Source of the DNA: Desulfarculales bacterium UBA696
GTDB lineage: Bacteria > Desulfobacterota > Syntrophobacteria > Syntrophobacterales > Syntrophobacteraceae
Direction: 5' to 3'
DNA: 64,000 nt
Assembly: GCA_002298995.1 (NCBI GenBank)
Contig: DBMO01000072.1
Span: forward strand, 359,358-423,357
Shown piece by piece: positions 54,290-63,152 of the stretch; position 1 is the stretch's first letter; each line of letters starts with the position of its first letter. A program made the position numbers and the translations under genes. Under the pieces are notes generated by a model. The model was given only the letters and a program-made list of their open reading frames with translations, ran no database searches and was not told where the DNA came from.

Positions 54290-55060
54290 ATGAACGACAA
54301 GATCGAATCACAGGAAAAATTATCCGACTCCCCGATCATCCAGATCATCGAAATGCACAAATGGTTCGGTGACTTTCACGTGCTCCGAGATATAAACCTT
54401 TCGGTGAACAAGGGTGAGAGGATAGTTATATGCGGACCGTCAGGTTCGGGGAAATCAACGCTCATCCGCTGTATTAACAGGCTCGAAGAACATCAGCGCG
54501 GCCGCATCATCGTAGATAACATCGAACTTACAAACGACATCAAAAACGTGGAGAAAATCCGCGCCGAAGTCGGCATGGTTTTTCAGCACTTCAATCTTTT
54601 CCCGCACCTCACAATCCTTGATAATCTAACACTCGGCCCGATCTGGGTAAGAAAGACTCCGCGCGCCAAGGCCGAAGACATGGCAATGTACTACCTTGAG
54701 AAGGTGCACATCGCGGAACAGGCCAAGAAGTTCCCGGGTCAGCTTTCGGGAGGCCAGCAGCAGCGCGTTGCTATCGCAAGAAGCCTATGCATGAAACCGA
54801 AGGTCATGCTATTCGATGAGCCAACCAGCGCTCTCGACCCTGAAATGGTAAAAGAGGTCCTCGACGTGATGATCCAACTCGCCCAGGAAGGCATGACAAT
54901 GCTGGTTGTCTCCCACGAAATGGGATTTGCGAGAAGTGTAGCCCACAGGGTCCTTTTCATGGACTTCGGCCAGATACTCGAACAGAACACGCCCAAGGAA
55001 TTTTTCTCAAATCCCCAGCATGAAAGATCGAAGCTTTTTCTTAGCCAGATTTTGCATTAA
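54290..55060 (+). CDS. aapP: amino-acid ABC transporter ATP-binding protein (AapP-like)
   Basis: A 256-residue ABC ATPase. Walker A is GPSGSGKST, the ABC signature is LSGGQQQRVAIARSL, Walker B is VMLFDEPTSALDPEM, and the switch His is VVSHEMGFA. The ATG at 54290 (MNDKIES) has AAAGG at proper distance; an upstream ATG at 54239 is inside the permease end. It powers uptake by AapQM. Confidence 0.96.
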   Translation: MNDKIESQEKLSDSPIIQIIEMHKWFGDFHVLRDINLSVNKGERIVICGPSGSGKSTLIRCINRLEEHQRGRIIVDNIELTNDIKNVEKIRAEVGMVFQHFNLFPHLTILDNLTLGPIWVRKTPRAKAEDMAMYYLEKVHIAEQAKKFPGQLSGGQQQRVAIARSLCMKPKVMLFDEPTSALDPEMVKEVLDVMIQLAQEGMTMLVVSHEMGFARSVAHRVLFMDFGQILEQNTPKEFFSNPQHERSKLFLSQILH

Positions 55061-55164
55061 GCTTTCGACTATCGGGTGCTTTCCTCTTTTAGATTTTACC
55101 TGAAAACGCTTTTCAAATAGGTTTGGGGCGCTGATTTTTGTCTTTGGTTCCGAGGAAATGGCCG

Positions 55165-57192
55165 ATGAACATTGCGTTAATATTCCCGCCCTTCTATTTC
55201 GAACCCATGTACAACATGCCCCCGCTCGGCCTTATAAACCTGGCTACCGCGATGAAAGGCATGCCTCATCTGGTCCGGATTTTTGATTTTCCGCTGGCGA
55301 TAAGGCAAAAGGCGCTGCCGCTCGGGCCTGAGATATACGACCATGCTGCCCGGCAAGTGCTGGAATTTGAGCCGGATGTGGCTGCTTTTTCGGTTCAGTG
55401 CACCACTTATCCCGCGGCGGTGCAGGTTGCGCGGATGCTGAAGCGCTTCAAGCCCGAGATGAAGATAGTTTTCGGCGGGCACAATGCATCTTTTGTGGAC
55501 GAGCGCACCCTTGAGCGCTTTCCCTTTATCGACGCTGTTGTTCGGGGAGAGGGAGAAGTTACTTTTCCGGAGCTTCTCGATGGCTTCGAGGGCGGAAAAG
55601 ATTTGCACCAAATTGAGGGCATTACCTTTCGCGCCGGAAATCGTATTTTGAGGAACCTCGACCGTCCGCTGATTGAAGATCTCGATTCTCTTCCGGTAAG
55701 CGATTACTCGTTTGTCCAACCGCTCTCGGCTTACCGCGATGCATGCGGTCTGGGCAGGTCGATTGCCATAATGGAAGTAGGCAGGGGGTGTCCTCACCGC
55801 TGCATTTATTGCTCGCAGTCTCTCGTATGGAAGCGGACCTCTCGCACATACTCGGTCGGCAGGCTCATTGCCGAGATGAAAAATCTTGTAGAGAATAACT
55901 CCGCCGAGTGCTTTCTGCTCGCATACGACCAGTTTACAGCTAAAAGAAGGTTTGCGGAGCAGTTTTGCCGCTCCGTTATTGATTCGGGTTTAAACAGGGT
56001 CCCCTGGTACTGCATATCGAGGCTCGACACGGTGGATGCAGAGCTTCTCACCCTGATGCGCGAGGCCGGTTGCGAGTCGATGTGCTACGGGATCGATTCG
56101 GGATCGAAGAGAACACTTTCATTTATCCGCAAAAACATCGACAGCGAAATTCTCCTGCAAAGAGTCGCCGAGACGACAGAGCACCAGATTGTACCGACAC
56201 TCAGCTTCGTGATAGGTTTTCCCGAGGAGCAAAAGGAGGATATCGAGGACACCCTCCAGCTTGCCCTCAAATCCTCCGCCGCCGGAAATGCCAACATCCT
56301 GGTCCAGATGGCGACAATCCTTCCCGGCACGGACCTTTACAGGGCCTACTCCGGCCTGCTCACGCGCGAGGTGGACACATATTTTTCTTTCGGGATTGAA
56401 TTCGATGGTAGCGGCGGTCGCCTTCCTTCCGATGATAAGCTCATCGATTCCGATCCGGAGATTTTCAGCAGCTTCTATAATCTCCCCTGCCCCGCCGGGC
56501 CCCTTCCCGAGCTAAACGACATCGCGGGCAATTTTTCCGTTATGGCCTCAATGTATCCGAGATCTCTTTTGCTGCTCGGCCTCGAACCTGGATTGTCGGT
56601 CCGTGAGATTTTTTTATCCTTTCTGAAATGGGCAGCTAAAGAAACCGGCGAGTGCAGGCTCTCGCCCCATATTTGTTTCGAGCATTTCGAGGAATTTGCG
56701 AATGACCTGCTTTCTCGCCGATCCAGCCTGGTGCGCGAGCATATGCCCGAGCTTATAAAATACGAATCATGCCTAATCAGGGCCGGCAGATACGAGGCCG
56801 CCACCACCTCGCCTTTTCATATCGACCTCGATCGAATGACCGACTTCAAGCCCAGGATGAATAAAAAGATTATTCTCGAACGGTTCACTTTCAATATTCC
56901 CGACATTATCTTTGATGCGAAGTTTGGCCGGTACCGGGAATCGTACCCTCAAAATCCGACTAACCTTATTTTCAGCAGGTTGGGCGCAAGCCTGGATGTA
57001 AAACAGATTAACGATTTTGGAGCGGATTTCCTGCGGCTCTGTGATGGACAACGGGGTCTGGAGACAATAGCCGAGCAGCTTTTTCCTATTTATGGATCTG
57101 GGACTGGAAGAGCTGAGTTCGAGCACATTTGTGCGGAAGCGGCCTGTGCGCTTGCCGGTTTGATGGCGATTCTGCCCGGCCCTTCCGCCTGA
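55165..57192 (+). CDS. B12-binding radical SAM protein with a C-terminal PqqD-like region
   Basis: A 675-residue class B radical SAM protein. Residues 1-150 form a cobalamin-binding-like domain (FSVQCTTYPAAVQVARML, IVFGGHNASF, VVRGEGEVTF). The core has RGCPHRCIYC with C209, C213 and C216. The SAM region continues with YGIDSGSKRTLSFIRKN and VIGFPEEQKEDIEDTL. The last 90 residues (FLRLCDGQRGLETIAEQLFP) resemble a PqqD/RRE-like or winged-helix module, the type that binds peptide substrates. The ATG at 55165 fits the family better than one nine codons earlier. A tiny gene with a perfect ribosome binding site follows after 24 bases. Confidence 0.88.
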   Translation: MNIALIFPPFYFEPMYNMPPLGLINLATAMKGMPHLVRIFDFPLAIRQKALPLGPEIYDHAARQVLEFEPDVAAFSVQCTTYPAAVQVARMLKRFKPEMKIVFGGHNASFVDERTLERFPFIDAVVRGEGEVTFPELLDGFEGGKDLHQIEGITFRAGNRILRNLDRPLIEDLDSLPVSDYSFVQPLSAYRDACGLGRSIAIMEVGRGCPHRCIYCSQSLVWKRTSRTYSVGRLIAEMKNLVENNSAECFLLAYDQFTAKRRFAEQFCRSVIDSGLNRVPWYCISRLDTVDAELLTLMREAGCESMCYGIDSGSKRTLSFIRKNIDSEILLQRVAETTEHQIVPTLSFVIGFPEEQKEDIEDTLQLALKSSAAGNANILVQMATILPGTDLYRAYSGLLTREVDTYFSFGIEFDGSGGRLPSDDKLIDSDPEIFSSFYNLPCPAGPLPELNDIAGNFSVMASMYPRSLLLLGLEPGLSVREIFLSFLKWAAKETGECRLSPHICFEHFEEFANDLLSRRSSLVREHMPELIKYESCLIRAGRYEAATTSPFHIDLDRMTDFKPRMNKKIILERFTFNIPDIIFDAKFGRYRESYPQNPTNLIFSRLGASLDVKQINDFGADFLRLCDGQRGLETIAEQLFPIYGSGTGRAEFEHICAEAACALAGLMAILPGPSA

Positions 57193-57216
57193 TTCCACTG
57201 GAAGGAGGTGAAACGG

Positions 57217-57297
57217 ATGCTTCAGATCAAGGAAGTCGAGAAGAAATTACTTAGCACGGTCCATGATGCATCGACAACGTATGTTGTACCGCAGTGA
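57217..57297 (+). CDS. 26-residue peptide gene downstream of the B12 radical SAM gene
   Basis: AAGGAGGTGA, an ideal Shine-Dalgarno sequence, ends six bases before the ATG. The peptide begins MLQIKEVEKKLLST, a charged helical leader-like stretch, and ends in a polar segment with STTYVVPQ. It lies between the radical SAM stop and a strong terminator, so it belongs to the same transcript or its own short one. It may be a RiPP-type precursor for the upstream enzyme, or a small regulatory peptide. It has no homolog known to me, and 26 codons could also arise by chance. Confidence 0.55.
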   Translation: MLQIKEVEKKLLSTVHDASTTYVVPQ

Positions 57298-57352
57298 CAC
57301 GCACCCACAGAATCTCCGGTCCGGAGATAAAGAACGCAAGATGATCCGCAAT

Positions 57353-57395
57353 GCCGGGGCGCGCATGGCTTCATGTGCTCCCCGGCAGTCTTTTT
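57353..57395 (+). terminator. strong rho-independent terminator
   Basis: GCCGGGG pairs with CCCCGGC and, inside it, GCGCAT pairs with ATGTGC around a GGCTTC loop. The hairpin is followed by AGTCTTTTT. A smaller dyad CTCCGG-T-CCGGAG lies upstream near 57314-57326. Confidence 0.9.
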
Positions 57396-57412
57396 GATGA
57401 AGATGTTTTCAA

Positions 57413-57448
57413 ACCACGAAGGCCACGAAGAGCACGAAGGTCACGTAG
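57413..57448 (+). repeat. short tandem CACGAAGG-type repeat
   Basis: CACGAAGGC, CACGAAGAG and CACGAAGGT lie in tandem with a 9-base period. CGAAGGTCACGTAG at the end is nearly repeated at 63419-63433 (CGAAGGTCACATAGG). Confidence 0.7.
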
Positions 57449-57555
57449 CTTGGATTTAGCGGTGAGATAGTATATACACGCGAATAACGGGCGAAACCCT
57501 GCTATCATCTCCGCTCAACCAAATTTACAGAGTCTTCGGGAGAACACATCCGAAC

Positions 57556-58518
57556 ATGCCCGACCCCACTGCGATCAACTCACCCCGCCCCTATCCCGTC
57601 ATTGACGGACACGTTGACGTCCTCTACGCAATGTCGCACTCACATCCGGAAACCGAGTTCGACAAGATATCCGACCTGCCGGTAACAATAGAGAAAATGA
57701 AAGCCGCAAATGTCCTCACAATTGTCTCGGCCCTGTACTGTCCGGATGATTTCAATGGCGAGGCAAGTTCGGCAGCCTTCCTTGAAAACCTCATATCCCA
57801 AGCCGAAAAGTACATGACCGGCCTTCTTCATATAAGGTCGGGGGGTGACATCGAGGCCTGTTTCAAAAATGAAACTCCGGGAATGATCCTGCTCGTTGAA
57901 AATTCCGACGGGTTATTGGACATAGACACGGGAATAATCGAGCGGGCCGGTATAAAGGTTGCGGGTCTAACGCACATGGGGCGGAACAGGATCGGCGACG
58001 GCAATAATGTGCCGTTTCCCGGGGGCCTCACCGAGTCCGGCAAGAAGCTCGCGCGCGAACTATCCGGTCAAGGTTTTACATTTGATCTGGCACATCTTTC
58101 CGAACCTGGTTTCAGAGACCTTGTTCGAATCCACGAAGGCCCCCTGCTATCTTCTCACACCGGGGTGCGGGAATTGTGCGACATCCCGAGAAATCTGACC
58201 AATGAGCAAATTAAGGTGATCCTCGAGCGCAAAGGGGTTATCGGAATCGCCGCCGATCCCAAAATGCTCTCGATTGACGGCAGGGCAGGAATCGAGGACA
58301 TTTTTAGGCATATCGACACAATCGCGCAATCATTCGAGGCGGACGGAATCGCCATTGGATCGGATTTTTGTGGATTTCATACCGTAAACAGCGGTTTCGA
58401 GGACATCTCGAAGCTCCCAGACCTTGCCGATCTGCTCCTGCGGCGCGGCTACCCGGAACAGAGCGTGCGGGGAATAATGGGGATGAACTGGTATAATTTC
58501 TACCGCTCTCTTTTCTGA
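57556..58518 (+). CDS. membrane dipeptidase (peptidase family M19)
   Basis: A 320-residue zinc dipeptidase of the renal dipeptidase family. Metal-binding motifs are DGHVDVLYAM near residue 17, FDLAHLSEPGF, and SSHTGVRELCDIPRNLT near residue 196, with IAIGSDFCGF near the end. No signal peptide is present, so a cytoplasmic location is likely despite the family name. Substrates may be dipeptides, including D-amino-acid ones. Its last 19 bases overlap the convergent aminotransferase gene. Confidence 0.93.
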   Translation: MPDPTAINSPRPYPVIDGHVDVLYAMSHSHPETEFDKISDLPVTIEKMKAANVLTIVSALYCPDDFNGEASSAAFLENLISQAEKYMTGLLHIRSGGDIEACFKNETPGMILLVENSDGLLDIDTGIIERAGIKVAGLTHMGRNRIGDGNNVPFPGGLTESGKKLARELSGQGFTFDLAHLSEPGFRDLVRIHEGPLLSSHTGVRELCDIPRNLTNEQIKVILERKGVIGIAADPKMLSIDGRAGIEDIFRHIDTIAQSFEADGIAIGSDFCGFHTVNSGFEDISKLPDLADLLLRRGYPEQSVRGIMGMNWYNFYRSLF

Positions 58519-59648
58519 ATGTAGCCGTCCAGCACGGCGAAGAATTGCTCGACGTCGCTCTCGTCATTGTAAAAATGTGGGGAGATTCTTATGGCGTCAC
58601 CCCTTTGCGCAACCAGCACCTTATCTTTTATAAAATAACGGAATAGGTCGTGAGCATTTCCGGTGCCGGGGATGAAGCTCAGTATGCCGGCGCGGCGCTC
58701 GCGATCAGCAGGGCTTATAACCGGGAAATTCCTCTTCGCGAGCCCTTCCGAGAATATGTCGTTCAAGTCGCAAATTCTTGCGTGGATTCGCTCTATTCCT
58801 ATATCTAGAAGCATTTCAAGCGCTATGCCTAGTGCCGTTATGCCGGGGATATTCAGCGTTCCGGATTCAAATCGAAGCGCATCAGCTTTCAGCTTTAGAT
58901 CAAGATTGTAGAAATTCTCCTCGTCTTCCACGCTTCGCCATCCGACGCGATCCGGGTGGACCAGATCGTTTGCTTCTTTGGATATATAGAGCGCGCCGAT
59001 CCCCATCGTTGCAAGGAGCCATTTGTGGCCGCCCGAGGCAAGAAAATGAACCCCGCATTTTTTGACGTCCAGCGGGACCGCCCCGAGGCTCTGGATAGCG
59101 TCGACGCAAAGCAGGATGCCCTTCTTTCTGCAAAGCTCCCCTATGCCTTCCAGATCGCAGCGAAAGCCGGTTGCAAAATCGGTCGAGCTTATGGTGATAA
59201 GCTTTGTTCCTGGTCTTATCGCAGCCTCTATTTCGGCGGGCGTAAATCTCCCGTTATTTTTCTTGAAGTGGTCGACTCTAACACCGAAACGCTCAAGGTT
59301 TGCCCAGGGATATACGTTTGAAGGGAAATCGGGGATCGGCACCAGCACGCGGTCTCCGGGTTTCCAGGAAAGTCCGTTGGCAACAGCGCCAAGTCCCTCC
59401 GAGGTGTTTCCCATGAAGCAGACCTCATGCGGTTCGGCATTGATAAGCTGGGCAAAAAGCGAGCGGGTTTTTTCCACCTGCTTCATCCACTGTGGGTAGC
59501 GCATCAGGCCCAGACTGCTGTAATCGTTGAAAAGCTCGCCTACCGCTCGGCTCACTCTCAATGGCGGAGATGATACCGCGGCGTTATTTAAGAAAACGTA
59601 GTTGCGCGTGATAGGAAATTCTTCCCTGTATGCTGAAAATTCCTTCAA
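58500..59648 (-). CDS. class V aminotransferase (cysteine-desulfurase-like)
   Basis: A 382-residue PLP enzyme. FMGNTSEGLGAVANGLSWK binds the cofactor phosphate, SSTDFATGFRCDL holds the ring-stacking region, and the Schiff-base lysine is in ASGGHKWLLATMG near residue 206. The family includes cysteine desulfurases, isopenicillin-N epimerase-like and kynureninase-like enzymes. The flexible cysteine loop of true IscS/NifS is not obvious, so an epimerase- or lyase-type activity is equally possible. It converges on the dipeptidase gene. Confidence 0.88.
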   Translation of the reverse strand: MKEFSAYREEFPITRNYVFLNNAAVSSPPLRVSRAVGELFNDYSSLGLMRYPQWMKQVEKTRSLFAQLINAEPHEVCFMGNTSEGLGAVANGLSWKPGDRVLVPIPDFPSNVYPWANLERFGVRVDHFKKNNGRFTPAEIEAAIRPGTKLITISSTDFATGFRCDLEGIGELCRKKGILLCVDAIQSLGAVPLDVKKCGVHFLASGGHKWLLATMGIGALYISKEANDLVHPDRVGWRSVEDEENFYNLDLKLKADALRFESGTLNIPGITALGIALEMLLDIGIERIHARICDLNDIFSEGLAKRNFPVISPADRERRAGILSFIPGTGNAHDLFRYFIKDKVLVAQRGDAIRISPHFYNDESDVEQFFAVLDGYIQKRER

Positions 59649-59813
59649 ATCCGCCTCCTTTCATGCACCGGCGCCACAAACCGGCAGCCCGCGGCGACAA
59701 TGTGCATTGCGTAAGTTAACCACGTCGAATTATAATGAAATGCGCGGAATGCGATATAGATTTAATGAGTATGGCCGAATTTCAAAATCGACTAGAAGAA
59801 AGGATGGCCCATT

Positions 59814-60515
59814 ATGGAAAGAGGAGGAGTAACATACCAGGGTCGCGCCGTGGCGGCACAGAGCGAATTCATCCGCAAGGTCTACAACTGGATGGCGCTC
59901 GGGCTTGCAGCAACCGCGATAAGCGCCCTCTACACCGCTTCTAGCGAGGCAATGCTTGGGCTCATATTCGGCAATCCCATTACAATAATGGTGCTGTTAA
60001 TTGCCGAACTGGGGCTCGTGGTTGCAATCAGCGCCGCGATAAACAGAATCCAGTCCTCAACAGCGCTGATAATGTTTTTTATCTATTCGGTCCTTAACGG
60101 ACTTACCTTGTCCTCCATTTTCATTGTCTACACCAGCGCCTCGATCGCAAGTACGTTTTTTGTAACAGCCGGGACCTTTGGTGCAATGAGCGTTTACGGG
60201 TACACAACGAGCCGCGACCTCACTGCCTGGGGAAGCTTCCTGATGATGGGGCTGATTGGAATAATCATAGCCTCGCTGGTTAATTTCTTCTTCGGAAGCG
60301 AACAAATCTATTGGCTGATCACTTACGCCGGCGTCATTGTCTTTGTCGGACTAACCGCCTATGACACCCAGAGAATAAAACAGATGGCGGCAGGCGGATT
60401 CGAAGGGGTGGAGATGGAGAGAAAGAGCGCGGTTATCGGCGCTCTTATGCTCTACCTTGATTTTATAAACCTCTTCCTGCTGCTTCTGAGGATATTCGGG
60501 AGAAGAAACGATTAG
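59814..60515 (+). CDS. Bax inhibitor-1/YccA family membrane protein
   Basis: A 233-residue protein with seven predicted membrane segments. The N-terminal FIRKVYNWMALGLAATAISAL and the later FVGLTAYDTQRIKQMA with conserved Asp match BI-1/YccA/YetJ proteins, pH-sensitive calcium-leak channels or FtsH modulators. AAAGGA lies upstream. It is separated by 97 bases from the next plus-strand gene. Confidence 0.93.
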   Translation: MERGGVTYQGRAVAAQSEFIRKVYNWMALGLAATAISALYTASSEAMLGLIFGNPITIMVLLIAELGLVVAISAAINRIQSSTALIMFFIYSVLNGLTLSSIFIVYTSASIASTFFVTAGTFGAMSVYGYTTSRDLTAWGSFLMMGLIGIIIASLVNFFFGSEQIYWLITYAGVIVFVGLTAYDTQRIKQMAAGGFEGVEMERKSAVIGALMLYLDFINLFLLLLRIFGRRND

Positions 60516-60612
60516 GCCATTGTCTGTGATCCCGTGGTAATGTGGCCCTGACGGGGCTGGGCGGAAAATTGGGATTGGCGCTTTGACAGAAAACGTGAAG
60601 GAGTGAAGACTG

Positions 60613-61050
60613 ATGAGGAAGTATTTTCCGATTATCGTCATCGTAATCGCGGCATTGGCTTTTTCCCCCACCATGCTTTTGGCCAAGCAAGAGGGACACC
60701 ATTCCGAAGGAGAAGCCTACTCGGCGCCTCCAGGTCCCGCCGACCTCGATTCAGGCCCCAAGGGCAGGCATGGTGAGCGATGGGCGGCAGAGCACAAGGG
60801 GCTCCAGGATCAGATGAGTGCGATGGATCAGCGACTCGATCAAATGCTCGCTGCCATGAACTCGGCTACTACCCTGGAACAGAAAATCGCTGCCATGTCC
60901 GATGTTATAAACGAACTAGTCGCGCAGCGAAAGCAGATGGTCGAAATGTTCAAAAGCTATCATTCCAAAATGCGCGGAGGAATGATGAAGGACTGCGAGA
61001 ACTGTCCCAAGCATGGCAAGAAGGCCAAAGGACCCCACCACTCGGAGTAA
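60613..61050 (+). CDS. exported His- and Met-rich small protein
   Basis: A 145-residue protein with a signal peptide (MRKYFPIIVIVIAALAFSPTMLLA). A helical, Gln/Met-rich middle (QMSAMDQRLDQMLAAMNSA, VAQRKQMVEMF) and His-rich ends (EGHHSEGE, GPHHSE) suggest metal binding in the periplasm. A CENCPKHGKK stretch adds a CxxC pair near the C-terminus. The family is not recognised. GTGAAGGAG precedes the ATG. Its end overlaps an open upstream extension of the next gene, but not the chosen start. Confidence 0.8.
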   Translation: MRKYFPIIVIVIAALAFSPTMLLAKQEGHHSEGEAYSAPPGPADLDSGPKGRHGERWAAEHKGLQDQMSAMDQRLDQMLAAMNSATTLEQKIAAMSDVINELVAQRKQMVEMFKSYHSKMRGGMMKDCENCPKHGKKAKGPHHSE

Positions 61051-61084
61051 CACGCCGTGGCTGAGCAGGGTTGATATCTCCAAT

Positions 61085-61762
61085 ATGGCGGTGGCTCTTT
61101 GGGGCTGCCGCCTTCTTTATCCCCATGCGTTGGATAAATTGAAATTGTATCATTCATACTCCAGCCTCAAAGAGCGCGAAAAGATCGGTTACGATTACGA
61201 CATCAGAAAGACGTTCGGCAGGTCGGCGATCACCGTTATGGCCCCGCATGGCGGAAAGATAGAGCCTGGGACATCGGAGATCGCCGAGGCAATCGCGGGG
61301 TTGGAGTATGATTTTTATGCATTCGAAGGGCTGAAGAAATCCGGAAATATGGCGCTCCACATTACGAGCACTTCTTTTGATGAGCCGCAGGCCCTCTATA
61401 TGGCCGTCAATTCCGAAACAGTCCTGACAGTTCATGGATATCGTGGAAGCGGCGAGAAAGTATTCGTGGGAGGGCTTTTTGCAGCTCTGCGGGAGAGGAT
61501 CCGTGACCGGCTGGCCGGAAGCGGCTTCCAAACCGGCGAGACCAGCCATTATCAAGGCTCCTCGCCGTCGAACATGTGCAACCGATGCCGGAGCAGGGGC
61601 GTACAGCTTGAACTGACCAGGGGATTGAGGAGCGCAATGTTTCATGATAAGTCACTGCGGAGTTGCACCAGTCCAACCGACCTGTTCCTGATATTCGTCC
61701 AATCGGTCCGGAGCGCTATATCGGAATACGCGCTGGCTCTTTCCCGCATGTCTGATAAGTAG
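61085..61762 (+). CDS. poly-gamma-glutamate hydrolase family protein (PghP/DUF867-like)
   Basis: A 225-residue protein. VMAPHGGKIEPGTSEIAEAIAG near residues 50-75 carries the His and Glu metal ligands, LTVHGYRG supplies a further His, and GVQLELTRGLR matches the family's closing motif. Related phage enzymes degrade poly-gamma-glutamate capsules. The start at 61085 is tentative because no clear ribosome binding site is seen; the frame is open to 61013. No signal peptide is obvious. A plausible source is a phage gene now fixed in the chromosome. Confidence 0.82.
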   Translation: MAVALWGCRLLYPHALDKLKLYHSYSSLKEREKIGYDYDIRKTFGRSAITVMAPHGGKIEPGTSEIAEAIAGLEYDFYAFEGLKKSGNMALHITSTSFDEPQALYMAVNSETVLTVHGYRGSGEKVFVGGLFAALRERIRDRLAGSGFQTGETSHYQGSSPSNMCNRCRSRGVQLELTRGLRSAMFHDKSLRSCTSPTDLFLIFVQSVRSAISEYALALSRMSDK

Positions 61763-61776
61763 AACTTGGAGTAGAA

Positions 61777-62646
61777 ATGCTGCGGCATACTTTCGTCCAT
61801 CTGGCCGGGGTTGGAATTAAAACTGAAAAATCTCTATGGGACCTCGGAATTCAAACATGGGATGACTTCCTTGATCCGGCCTGCTCATTGCCGTTTGGCA
61901 AGGGTAAATGCAGGACCCTGCGCGCAGCTCTCATTGAATGTAACGATCACATTTGCTCGTTAAATGCGGAGTTTTTTGCTCGAAGCCTGCCTTCATCCAT
62001 CATGTGGCGACTCTATTCCCAGTTTCGTGACTGCGCCGCATATATCGACATCGAAACAACCGGCCTTGGCGGACCATATGACTACATCACCACCGCAGCC
62101 CTCTATGATGGCCGCGAAATTCATCATTATGTCCACTCCGACAACCTTGACCAATTTGCCGAGGATCTTGGAAAATACAAGCTGCTGATCACCTATAACG
62201 GAAGCTGCTTCGATTTGCCCTTTATCCGGAATTTTTTCGGAATCCGCCTCGATCAGGCCCACATCGACCTGCGATTCCTACTCAATAGCCTGGGATACCG
62301 CGGGGGACTGAAGGGATGCGAAAGGCAGTTAGGCATATGCAGAGATGATCTCGACGGGGTGGACGGCTATTTTGCTGTGATATTATGGCATGAGTACAAG
62401 AAGACCGGGAACCCCGCGGCACTTGAAACCCTTTTGGCCTACAACATCGCAGACGCCGTAAACCTGGAGACCTTGATGGTCGCTGCATTTAACCTCAAGG
62501 TGGGGGAAACCCCCTTTCCCGAACTTGCACTTCATGCGCCATGCCCTCCCCAAGTTCCGTTCAGGGCGGACCCGGAACTTATTTGCGACCTGCGCCGGCG
62601 CTATTTCGACTCCGATTGTGGAGGCCTCATTCTGCCAACAGGGTAA
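61777..62646 (+). CDS. YprB-like DEDD exonuclease
   Basis: A 289-residue protein with a ribonuclease-H-like 3'-5' exonuclease domain. AYIDIETTGLGG near residue 88 has the first Asp and Glu, LLITYNGSCFDLPFI the second Asp, and YNIADAVNLETL the last Asp. The N-terminal 50 residues (HLAGVGIKTEKSLWDLGIQTWDDFL) form a helix-hairpin-helix-like lead. This is the YprB family, which is sometimes fused to TPR repeats. It begins 15 bases after the PghP-like gene and overlaps the convergent lipoprotein gene by 46 bases. Confidence 0.87.
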   Translation: MLRHTFVHLAGVGIKTEKSLWDLGIQTWDDFLDPACSLPFGKGKCRTLRAALIECNDHICSLNAEFFARSLPSSIMWRLYSQFRDCAAYIDIETTGLGGPYDYITTAALYDGREIHHYVHSDNLDQFAEDLGKYKLLITYNGSCFDLPFIRNFFGIRLDQAHIDLRFLLNSLGYRGGLKGCERQLGICRDDLDGVDGYFAVILWHEYKKTGNPAALETLLAYNIADAVNLETLMVAAFNLKVGETPFPELALHAPCPPQVPFRADPELICDLRRRYFDSDCGGLILPTG

Positions 62647-63152
62647 TACCAGATTTGGGTTGGATTTCCGCCACCCCCTCCTCGCCCCCGGCCGCCGCCG
62701 GATACCTCCATGACTTCCCCCTGGTATGTGAATGCAAATACCCGAGCACCGGGCGGCATTGGCACTCGCCGGCTGAACCTTTCTCCGGACCAGCGTTCCA
62801 GGCCGCTTTGCCGGGTTCCAATAAAAGGCGCGGTACCAAGCACCCTGCCCTCGGCATCGCCGAAGATCACTCCCGCATTGAAATATTTCAGAAGGCCGAA
62901 GTTGTATTTGATCGAATCGATGAAATCTAGTGTCCCCGTCATCTCCAATCCACCAGGCACTCGATCATACCGATAATCGATGATGACCTCCTGGACTTGC
63001 CACCGTCCGGCAACACTGCCTGAATCCGTGATTTGAATTCGCTGGTCCGGCAGGATAACCTCATACCCCGCAGTCCCCATCATTCCTGATCCAGCACAGG
63101 CTGTTGCCAGTAGTGCAGTAAGGAGTATCAATGCTGCTCGCAGACCTCTCAT
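62601..63152 (-). CDS. small outer-membrane-type lipoprotein
   Basis: A 183-residue protein with a classic lipoprotein signal: LILLTALLATAC, with cleavage before the Cys at about residue 19. The mature part is beta-rich (VILPDQRIQITDSGSVAGRW, GGLEMTGTLDFIDSIKYNFG), and a flexible Gly-rich segment (GGGRGRGGGGGNP) lies near the C-terminus. No family is recognised. Its last 46 bases overlap the end of the YprB-like gene on the other strand. Confidence 0.8.
   Translation of the reverse strand: MRGLRAALILLTALLATACAGSGMMGTAGYEVILPDQRIQITDSGSVAGRWQVQEVIIDYRYDRVPGGLEMTGTLDFIDSIKYNFGLLKYFNAGVIFGDAEGRVLGTAPFIGTRQSGLERWSGERFSRRVPMPPGARVFAFTYQGEVMEVSGGGRGRGGGGGNPTQIWYYPVGRMRPPQSESK

Noticed and set aside
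59735..59944. 69-codon frame starting MKCAEC before the Bax-inhibitor gene
   Set aside because: It has no ribosome binding site and its second half is a frame shadow of the membrane protein gene.
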